From Sphingobium sp. (GTDB lineage Bacteria > Pseudomonadota > Alphaproteobacteria > Sphingomonadales > Sphingomonadaceae), in NCBI GenBank assembly GCA_017744605.1, contig JAGIAZ010000003.1:1-64000 (forward strand): a stretch of DNA of 64,000 nt, read 5' to 3'. The notes under the pieces are model-generated. The model was given only the letters and a program-made list of their open reading frames with translations, was not told the origin of the DNA and made no database searches. Shown piece after piece: positions 57,998 to 64,000 of this stretch (its first letter is position 1; the number at the start of each line of letters is the position of its first letter). Made by a program: the position numbers and the translations under genes.

Positions 57998-58034
57998 ACT
58001 CCCCTCCCGCTGGCGGGAGGGGTCGGGGGAGGGC
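57998..58034. repeat. Left inverted repeat of DUF559 element 2
   Basis: 37 bp of C/G-rich sequence containing its own hairpin CCCCTCCCGC-TG-GCGGGAGGGG. It is the reverse complement of 58374-58410 with two mismatches (35 of 37). The DUF559 start codon follows immediately (58035). Confidence 0.9.
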
Positions 58035-58433
58035 ATGAACTGGCCCAACCGCCGTTACACTGACCTCGCGCGTAATCTACGCAATAATGCGACCGATGCC
58101 GAGCGCGTGCTCTGGAATGCCTTGAGCAACCGAAAGGTCGGCGGAGTCCGCTTCAATCGACAGGTCTGCGTCGGACCGTATGTGTGTGATTTCGTAGCTC
58201 GGACGCCGCGCCTCATCGTGGAGGTCGACGGCGGACAGCACGCCATAAATGGCGGCGACGCAGAGCGCACGGCCCGGCTGGAGAGCCAGGGCTATCGGAT
58301 GTTGCGCTTCTGGAATCACGATGTGCTGACCAATGTCGAAGGCGTTGTCGCAGAAGTTGCTAACGCGCTTAGGGCCCTCCCCCAACCCCTCCCGCCAGCG
58401 GGAGGGGAGCCGAACATGCGGGAGGTGGTATAA
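58035..58433 (+). CDS. DUF559 (Vsr/PD-(D/E)XK-like) endonuclease-domain protein, element 2
   Basis: 132 residues from ATG 58035 (MNWPNRRY). Aligned with the element 1 protein it keeps LR-x-xATDAERVLWNAL, FNRQVCVGPYVCDFVA, the ExD core VEVDGGQH, and LESQGYRMLRFWNHDV... EGVV. Identity appears moderate, so the two are paralogs rather than recent copies. The C-terminal residues LPQPLPPAGGE are encoded by the right inverted repeat; the frame then reads through to a TAA exactly adjoining the dnaG ATG. It sits between yqeY and dnaG. Confidence 0.88.
   Translation: MNWPNRRYTDLARNLRNNATDAERVLWNALSNRKVGGVRFNRQVCVGPYVCDFVARTPRLIVEVDGGQHAINGGDAERTARLESQGYRMLRFWNHDVLTNVEGVVAEVANALRALPQPLPPAGGEPNMREVV
58374..58410. 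repeat. Right inverted repeat of DUF559 element 2
   Basis: 37 bp inverse of 57998-58034 with two mismatches. It lies within the 3' end of the DUF559 reading frame and only 24 bp before dnaG; the dnaG ribosome-binding site GGAGG (58421-58425) follows just after it. Confidence 0.9.
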
Positions 58434-60335
58434 ATGTCCTTGTCTCCGCAATGGCTGGACGAGCTCCGCGCGCGCACGTCGTTGTCGACGCTGATCGGCA
58501 AGACCATCAAGGTCGTCAGGGCCGGGCGCGAGTACAAGGCGTGCTGTCCCTTCCATAACGAGAAGACGCCCAGCTTCACGATCAACGACGAGAAGGGCTT
58601 CTACCATTGCTTCGGCTGCGGCGCGCATGGCGATGCGATCCGCTGGATGACCGACCAGCGCGGCCTGCCTTTCATGGACGCGATCAAGGAACTGGCGGCC
58701 AGCGCCGGCATGGACGTGCCCGCACCCGATCCGCGCGCCGCCAGGCGCGCCGAAAAAGCGCAGTCGCTGCATGATGTGACTGCGGCCGCGCAGGACTGGT
58801 TCGTCGAGCAGTTCGCCGGCATCGAGGGCGCGGAGGCACGGGCCTACATCGCCAGGCGCGGGATCAGCGCCAAGACGCAGGCGGCTTTCGGCATCGGCTT
58901 CTCGCCCGACAGCAGGACCAAGCTCAAGACGGCGCTTGGCACGGGCCCAAGGGCCTTCCCCGAGGAGATGAGCATCGAGGCCGGCATGCTCATCCAGCCG
59001 GAGGACGGGAAGCGCGAGAGCTATGATCGCTTCCGCGGGCGCCTGATGATCCCGATCCGCGACCAGCGCGGACGCGTCATCGCTTTCGGCGGCCGCATCC
59101 TGGGCCAGGGCGAGCCCAAATATCTGAACTCGCCCGAGACGCCGATCTTCGACAAGGGGCGCACGCTCTACAATCTCGACAAGGCGGCGCCCGCCGCGCG
59201 CAAGTCCGGCAGGATCGTGGTGGTCGAGGGCTATATGGACGCGATTGCCATTTCCCAGGCCGGCATCGCCGAAGTCGTCGCTCCGCTCGGCACGGCGCTC
59301 ACCGAAGCGCAGATCGAGAAGCTCTGGACGATGGTGGAAACACCGGTGCTCTGCTTCGACGGCGATGCGGCCGGCCAGCGCGCCGCGCTGCGCGCCGCCC
59401 ATCGCGCGCTTCCCCTGCTCCGCCCCGGCCACAGCCTAGGTTTTGCGACGCTGCCCACCGGCCAGGATCCGGACGATCTCATTCGCGCATCCGGCGTGAA
59501 AGCCTTCGAGGCGGTGATCGAAGCCGCGATCCCGCTCATCGACCTGCTCTGGCGCACCGAGCATGCCGCCGCGCCCCTCTCGACGCCCGAGCAGCGCGCG
59601 GGCTTCAAGCAGCGCCTGAAGGCCCTGACCGACCAGGTCACCGACGGCGACATCCGCGCTCACTATGTCCGGCAGTTCCGCGAGCGGCATGACGAACTCT
59701 TCTTCGGCACACCCAATGCGCCGGAACGACGTTCCTTTGGGGCCCAAGCCGCTCGGCAGGGCGGACGCGGCACGATGAAAAACGGGCGCTGGATCGCCCC
59801 GCCGCCTCCCCCGACCGACGATGCGCGCGCGATCAGCGCCGGCAGTGGCGACATATTGCTTTTGCGTGCAGTTCTCGCCGGCCTGCTGCGCTTTCCGGGC
59901 GAGATTCTCGTGCATCGCGAATCGCTTGCCGGGCTCGAACCCGCCGATCGCGGTCTTGCCCGCTTGCTCGATGCGCTGCTTGAAGCCGCCGACCGCGAAG
60001 AAACGGTTGAAACAAAGCGCCTCCTTACCATATTGGGCGATAGTGACGTGTATAATATGGCGAAGGGGTTGCTCCGGGCCGATGCGTTGCATTTCACGTT
60101 CACTGGGGACGAGGCGGACAGACGGCGCGCGCAGCGCGACCTGGCGGAAGCGATCGCAGTGATAGTGGCAATGCCGAGGATCGAGGCGGAGCTGGCGGCA
60201 GTAACGAGGACCATGGCAGAGGAACAGGACGATGCGGCCTTCGGGGCGGCATTCGCCCGACAGCAGACTCTGCTCAAGCTGAAGGCCGATCTCGCGGCAC
60301 GAACGGCGGAACTGGCGCAACCCCAGGACGATTGA
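58434..60335 (+). CDS. dnaG: DNA primase
   Basis: 633 residues. The CHCC zinc finger ([12 protein letters not shown] ... [13 protein letters not shown]) lies at about residues 38-66. The catalytic TOPRIM core has [15 protein letters not shown] (Glu) and [15 protein letters not shown] (Asp-x-Asp). The C-terminal helicase-binding domain follows a variable linker. It makes replication primers. GGAGG lies 8 bp before the ATG, which directly follows the TAA of the DUF559 gene. Confidence 0.98.
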   Translation: MSLSPQWLDELRARTSLSTLIGKTIKVVRAGREYKACCPFHNEKTPSFTINDEKGFYHCFGCGAHGDAIRWMTDQRGLPFMDAIKELAASAGMDVPAPDPRAARRAEKAQSLHDVTAAAQDWFVEQFAGIEGAEARAYIARRGISAKTQAAFGIGFSPDSRTKLKTALGTGPRAFPEEMSIEAGMLIQPEDGKRESYDRFRGRLMIPIRDQRGRVIAFGGRILGQGEPKYLNSPETPIFDKGRTLYNLDKAAPAARKSGRIVVVEGYMDAIAISQAGIAEVVAPLGTALTEAQIEKLWTMVETPVLCFDGDAAGQRAALRAAHRALPLLRPGHSLGFATLPTGQDPDDLIRASGVKAFEAVIEAAIPLIDLLWRTEHAAAPLSTPEQRAGFKQRLKALTDQVTDGDIRAHYVRQFRERHDELFFGTPNAPERRSFGAQAARQGGRGTMKNGRWIAPPPPPTDDARAISAGSGDILLLRAVLAGLLRFPGEILVHRESLAGLEPADRGLARLLDALLEAADREETVETKRLLTILGDSDVYNMAKGLLRADALHFTFTGDEADRRRAQRDLAEAIAVIVAMPRIEAELAAVTRTMAEEQDDAAFGAAFARQQTLLKLKADLAARTAELAQPQDD

Positions 60336-60385
60336 ACCCATTGGCCGGCGTGGCGGCACGCGCCCGGCACGGAGTAAGACATTAG

Positions 60386-62440
60386 ATGGCGACCAAGGTG
60401 ACCAAGGGTGCGGCAGCCGGCGGCGGCGACAATGGCGGCGAAGAGGGTGGCGACGCGCCCCTGCTCGATCTCAACGAAGCCTCGATCAAGAAGCTGATCG
60501 CGCGCGCCAAGAAGCGCGGCTACATCACCTATGACGAGCTCAACAGCGCCCTGCCCCAGGACCAGATGGCCTCGGAGCAGATCGAGGACGTCATGTCCGC
60601 GCTCAACGACATGGGCGTCAACATCGTCGAGAATGACGAAGCCGGCGAGGAAGGCGAGGACCAGCAGGAGGCCGACGCCGATTCCGCGGACGATGGCGGC
60701 GAGGACGATGGCTCGGGCAATGTCGCCGAGAAGAAGCGCGAGACGGTCGACCGCACCGACGATCCGGTGCGCATGTACCTGCGCGAGATGGGCGCCGTGG
60801 AGTTGCTCAGCCGCGAGGGCGAGATCGCCATCGCCAAGCGCATCGAGGCCGGCCGCGACACCATGATCCTGGGTCTGTGCGAAAGCCCGACCACTTTCAA
60901 CGCGATCATCGAATGGTCCACCGCGCTCAACAACGGCGAGATGCAGCTGCGCGAGATCCTCGATCTCGACGCGATGCTCTCCAAGGATCCGGCACCCGAG
61001 AGCCTCTCCGACGAGGAAGGCGGCGACGACGGCGAGATCAGCGAGAAGACCGCCGGCCCTTCGTTCAAGGACGAGGATGAGGTCGAGGAAGAGCCCGAGA
61101 CCGAGGAAGACGAGGACGGCAACATGGTCGAGCGCCGCGCGCCTCGGCAGGAAGAAGAGGACGAGGAGGACAACACCCTCTCCCTCGCGGCCATGGAAGA
61201 GCTGCTCAAACCCGACGCGCTCGCGAAGTTCGCGCAGATCGGCGAACTGTTCCACAAGTTCACCAAAATCCAGCAGGCGCGTCTGGTCGCGCTCGGCAAT
61301 GGCGTCGAGCTGCCGGCCAAGGACGAGGCCAATTATCACAAGCTGCGCGAGGACCTGACCGCGGAAGTGGAAAGCGTCCAGTTCCACCAGCAGAAGATCG
61401 AATATCTCGTCGACCAGCTCTATGCCTTCAACCGGCGTCTCACCACGCTCGGCGGCCAGATGCTGCGCCTCGCCGAGCGCCACAAGGTGCCCCGCAAGGA
61501 CTTCCTCGACCAGTATGTCAGCCACGAGCTGGACGACGGCTGGCTGGAGAAGGTCGCCAAGCTCGACAAGAAATGGTCGGCCTTCGCGCAGGGCGAGACC
61601 GACGCGGTCGACCGCATTCGCACCGAAGTGGGCGAGATCGCGCAGGCGACCGGCACGTCGCTTCCCGAGTTCCGCCGCATCGTCAACATGGTGCAAAAGG
61701 GCGAGCGCGAGGCGCGCATCGCGAAGAAGGAGATGGTGGAAGCCAATCTCCGCCTCGTGATCTCGATCGCGAAGAAGTACACGAACCGCGGCCTGCAGTT
61801 CCTGGACCTCATCCAGGAAGGAAACATCGGCCTCATGAAGGCGGTCGACAAGTTCGAGTATCGCCGCGGCTACAAGTTCTCGACCTATGCGACCTGGTGG
61901 ATCCGTCAGGCGATCACCCGCTCTATCGCGGACCAGGCCCGCACAATCCGCATCCCGGTCCATATGATCGAGACGATCAACAAGCTGGTGCGCACCAGCC
62001 GCCAGTTCCTCCATGAGCAGGGCCGCGAGCCCACGCCCGAGGAAATGGCCGAGCGGCTGTCAATGCCACTTGAGAAGGTTCGCAAGGTGATGAAGATCGC
62101 CAAGGAGCCGATCTCCCTCGAAACGCCGATCGGCGACGAGGAAGACAGCCACCTGGGCGATTTCATCGAGGACAAGAACGCGATCATCCCGGTGGATGCG
62201 GCCATCCAGGCCAATCTCAAGGAAACGGTCACTCGCGTCCTCGCCAGCCTCACGCCCCGCGAGGAGCGCGTGCTGCGCATGCGCTTCGGCATCGGCATGA
62301 ACACCGATCACACGCTCGAGGAAGTCGGCCAGCAATTCTCGGTGACGCGCGAGCGCATCCGTCAGATCGAAGCCAAGGCGCTGCGCAAGCTCAAGCACCC
62401 CTCGCGCAGCCGGAAGATGCGCAGCTTCCTGGATCAGTAG
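60386..62440 (+). CDS. rpoD: RNA polymerase primary sigma factor (sigma-70)
   Basis: 684 residues. Region 1.1 ([21 protein letters not shown]) is followed by an acidic linker, region 1.2 ([21 protein letters not shown]), and a large non-conserved Glu/Asp-rich insert (about 205-270). Region 2 ([48 protein letters not shown]), regions 3 and 4 with the [16 protein letters not shown]... [10 protein letters not shown] helix-turn-helix close it. It is downstream of dnaG, as in the macromolecular synthesis operon, and ends with a terminator. Confidence 0.98.
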   Translation: MATKVTKGAAAGGGDNGGEEGGDAPLLDLNEASIKKLIARAKKRGYITYDELNSALPQDQMASEQIEDVMSALNDMGVNIVENDEAGEEGEDQQEADADSADDGGEDDGSGNVAEKKRETVDRTDDPVRMYLREMGAVELLSREGEIAIAKRIEAGRDTMILGLCESPTTFNAIIEWSTALNNGEMQLREILDLDAMLSKDPAPESLSDEEGGDDGEISEKTAGPSFKDEDEVEEEPETEEDEDGNMVERRAPRQEEEDEEDNTLSLAAMEELLKPDALAKFAQIGELFHKFTKIQQARLVALGNGVELPAKDEANYHKLREDLTAEVESVQFHQQKIEYLVDQLYAFNRRLTTLGGQMLRLAERHKVPRKDFLDQYVSHELDDGWLEKVAKLDKKWSAFAQGETDAVDRIRTEVGEIAQATGTSLPEFRRIVNMVQKGEREARIAKKEMVEANLRLVISIAKKYTNRGLQFLDLIQEGNIGLMKAVDKFEYRRGYKFSTYATWWIRQAITRSIADQARTIRIPVHMIETINKLVRTSRQFLHEQGREPTPEEMAERLSMPLEKVRKVMKIAKEPISLETPIGDEEDSHLGDFIEDKNAIIPVDAAIQANLKETVTRVLASLTPREERVLRMRFGIGMNTDHTLEEVGQQFSVTRERIRQIEAKALRKLKHPSRSRKMRSFLDQ

Positions 62441-62464
62441 GCTTCAGGGCGTTTCCGCGAGCTT

Positions 62465-62497
62465 AAAAAGCCGGGAGCCCGCGGCGTCCGGCTTTTT
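62465..62497 (+). terminator. Rho-independent terminator after rpoD
   Basis: Inverted repeat AAAAAGCCGG / CCGGCTTTTT around a 13 nt GC-rich loop, with flanking A and T runs, 24 bp after the rpoD stop. It can also serve the convergent lipoprotein gene ending at 62502. Confidence 0.85.
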
Positions 62498-62501
62498 CCG
62501 T

Positions 62502-63455
62502 TCAGTCCCGCTTGCCGACGAGCACGCCGTAGACATGCGCCACGGCGCCGCTTTGCGGATCGATATACGGCGCGTCGAACTTCACCATCAGCTCGTTCGC
62601 CGCAGGTCCGGTCAGCAGGGCGGTGAATGTCGCTTCGCCGCTGACACCCGGTACGGTCAGCGTGCCCGAAAATTGCCCGCCGGGCCAACGCGTCCCCTGT
62701 CCAAAGGCGAAACGCTGGCTGAGTTGGATACCGGACGGCAGCGTCCCGAAATCACCGCTGACCGCGCCCGTGGCGAAGTCGATGGAGATCGTTCCGCCAA
62801 CCGTCAGACCTGAATCCATGGTCCGCACAGCCGGCCGGCTGATGCCAAAACCGAATAGGCTGAAATCGCCTCGACCGCTCGCAGGCAGCGCTGTGGTTGG
62901 CGCGGGCGTCCCATATGCTATCACGCCCCAGGGCCCGTCGCTACGCGGTCTCGGGCCCAGGATCGTCCATCCGAAATAGCCGGCGCTGGTCGAGGCAAGC
63001 GCCATGACCATGTTCTGCGGGCCCGGGCGCAACATATAGGCGACGATGTCGGGCGCGCCGACGAGGACACCGCCAAAATTGCCGTCGATCTCGCTGGCCA
63101 GCACGCCATTGAACAGAGCATCGATGCCGGTCTTCGGGATAGCCATCCGATAGCTGTTGTCCGCCATGATCCAGATCGCGATAGGATCGGTTCCGTTGGG
63201 CATCGTCGCCTGCTCATTCGGATAGAACCATGACATGGTCGAAAAGCTTGTGGAGCCGTCAAAGGGTCTCGGCAGCAGCAAATCCTTGACCGCGATCGAC
63301 GCCGGGGCAACTGTCGGCGTCGGCGTCGGCGTCGGCGCGGGGCTCGGGGTGGGGCTCGGCGTGGCGAGCGTGACCGCGGGCGCGCTGCCCGATCCCTCGC
63401 CGCAACCAACCAAAAGGAAGCAAAGACTGGACGCAACCAGAAGAGCCGTTCGCAT
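62502..63455 (-). CDS. TbpB-like (transferrin-binding-protein-like) lipoprotein
   Basis: 317 residues from ATG 63455 (MRTALLV). The lipobox FLLVGC is at about residue 18, then a Pro/Thr-rich spacer PTPSPAPTPTPTPT. The mature body has the repeated beta-barrel pattern of TbpB-like/Slam-dependent surface lipoproteins: WGVIAYGTPAPTTALPASGRGDFSLFGFG, DFATGAVSGDFG, and GEATFTALLTGPAANELM. It is probably outer-membrane anchored, possibly surface exposed, with unknown ligand. No Slam gene is in the window. Confidence 0.72.
   Translation of the reverse strand: MRTALLVASSLCFLLVGCGEGSGSAPAVTLATPSPTPSPAPTPTPTPTVAPASIAVKDLLLPRPFDGSTSFSTMSWFYPNEQATMPNGTDPIAIWIMADNSYRMAIPKTGIDALFNGVLASEIDGNFGGVLVGAPDIVAYMLRPGPQNMVMALASTSAGYFGWTILGPRPRSDGPWGVIAYGTPAPTTALPASGRGDFSLFGFGISRPAVRTMDSGLTVGGTISIDFATGAVSGDFGTLPSGIQLSQRFAFGQGTRWPGGQFSGTLTVPGVSGEATFTALLTGPAANELMVKFDAPYIDPQSGAVAHVYGVLVGKRD
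63313..63336 (+). repeat. 6 bp tandem repeat (GTCGGC x 4) in the lipoprotein linker
   Basis: Four consecutive GTCGGC units on the plus strand code for alternating Pro and Thr in the linker of the minus-strand lipoprotein. Copy-number change would be in frame and would only lengthen or shorten the spacer. Confidence 0.85.
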
Positions 63456-63541
63456 GATCGGAATTCCCCACGCTTCAAAGCCAAAGCCGTGTGGGGCCAA
63501 TCACGCCGGAAGTCTTGGACGGAGCCGAAGTCCGGGCTGCT

Positions 63542-64000
63542 TCAACTGAACTGGGATGATATCTGCCGGCCGATGGTCGCACGATTGCGGACGTCGGACG
63601 GCGTTTCGCCATAGGTTTTGCGGAAGGCTCGATTGAAATAGGACAGGTCGCCGAATCCGCAAGCAAAGGCAAGATCGGCAATCGACGATTGCAGCGCGGG
63701 CGAGGTCGACAGCCGGTATTGCGCCAGGCTCAGGCGCTCCGCCAGCAGGTATCGCGAGAAGGTCGTCCCGCGCTCCGCGAAGAGCAATTGAGCATAACGC
63801 TCACTGATCTTGTGGGTCGCCGCCACATCGCTGATCGATAGCCCTGGATCGGTCATATGCTTGGCAATCCAACGTGCAATCGTCGCAAAACGTGCTGCCC
63901 GAACGGATTCGCCATCGACCGACCCGATCTTGCCCCTGCTGGAGGCAAGCGTCAGAGCGACGAGATGACAGAGATGGTCCGCCACCACCTGCTCGAGCGC
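63542..64000 (-). CDS. AraC family transcriptional regulator, C-terminal part
   Basis: The gene continues past the right edge, so only about 153 codons of the C-terminal half are visible. The double helix-turn-helix domain is present: LSISDVAATHKISERYAQLLFAERGTTFSRYLLAERL, followed by SSIADLAFACGFGDLSYFNRAFRKTYGETPSDVR. Any effector domain lies outside the window. It is upstream of the TbpB-like gene on the same strand and could regulate it. Confidence 0.9.
   Translation of the reverse strand, partial: ALEQVVADHLCHLVALTLASSRGKIGSVDGESVRAARFATIARWIAKHMTDPGLSISDVAATHKISERYAQLLFAERGTTFSRYLLAERLSLAQYRLSTSPALQSSIADLAFACGFGDLSYFNRAFRKTYGETPSDVRNRATIGRQISSQFS

Noticed and set aside
59663-62014. Long minus-strand open frame antisense to dnaG and rpoD
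   Set aside because: Overlaps two universally conserved genes and shows no domain; a GC-driven artefact.

Overview
The window reads as chromosomal DNA of an alphaproteobacterium, most likely a sphingomonad (order Sphingomonadales). The grounds are a high-GC, densely packed genome, a PEPxxWA-type C-terminal sorting signal together with an exosortase and an EpsI partner, a pyruvate dehydrogenase E1 beta subunit carrying its own N-terminal lipoyl domain, a TrmFO-type tRNA methyltransferase, and a yqeY-dnaG-rpoD cluster. No rRNA, CRISPR array, phage or complete insertion sequence was seen. There is one tRNA, tRNA-Thr(UGU).

Layout. 1-5 kb (mostly minus): 5' end of atpB and its companion atpZ/I; the ydbH-ynbE-ydbL envelope operon; radC (plus). 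5-10 kb: EF-hand protein, purB, a LapA-like membrane protein coupled to pyrF, a MOSC protein and a GT4 glycosyltransferase. 10-14.7 kb: the remnant of a cupin gene, a PadR regulator with two DUF2218 genes, then the coupled set rarA - MmcQ/YjbR - DUF429-like. 14.7-18.8 kb: tRNA-Thr, a RES/Xre toxin-antitoxin pair, an M2 zinc peptidase and an alpha/beta hydrolase. 18.8-22 kb: a marR-emrA-emrB efflux operon. 22-26.6 kb: PEPxxWA-CTERM protein, DUF2238 membrane protein, asd, a YciI gene followed by the remnant of its ECF sigma factor, and two lipoproteins with C-terminal haem-binding CxxCH motifs. 26.6-31.5 kb: rplS-trmD-(methyltransferase)-rimM-rpsP and ffh. 31.8-33.5 kb: epsI and exosortase, convergent. 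33.6-39.8 kb: CmcJ-like oxidoreductase, MFS transporter, thioesterase, DUF952, trmFO, EF-hand protein and a squalene/phytoene-synthase-like protein. 40-42.3 kb: three coupled Tad pilus genes. 42.5-47.7 kb: pdhB-pdhA-ftsB-(second CmcJ-like gene)-eno. 47.9-49.8 kb: a four-gene membrane/stress operon whose last protein has an 11-residue repeat. 50-57.4 kb: DUF4170, rhomboid protease, greA, carB, rraB, a small exported protein and carA. 57.5-62.4 kb: yqeY, dnaG, rpoD. 62.5 kb to the end: a TbpB-like lipoprotein and the 3' part of an AraC-family regulator.

The least ordinary feature is a pair of compact elements, 54991-55424 and 57996-58410. Each is a single DUF559 (Vsr/PD-(D/E)XK-like) nuclease gene lying exactly between two inverted copies of a hairpin-forming GC-rich repeat. 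The start codon lies 0-2 bp inside the left repeat and the 3' end of the reading frame is encoded by the right repeat. The two elements use different repeat sequences with the same architecture. One sits on the opposite strand between rraB and carB in the carA-carB cluster; the other lies between yqeY and dnaG. This looks like a repeat-associated nuclease module, comparable in logic to REP/RAYT pairs, and is the best candidate for an undescribed system here.

Other notable signals are a roughly 112-123 bp interspersed palindromic repeat present twice (5183 and 50166), a different REP-like palindrome at 12039, two gene remnants (cupin and ECF sigma), and clear palindromic operators upstream of the padR, marR and xre genes.
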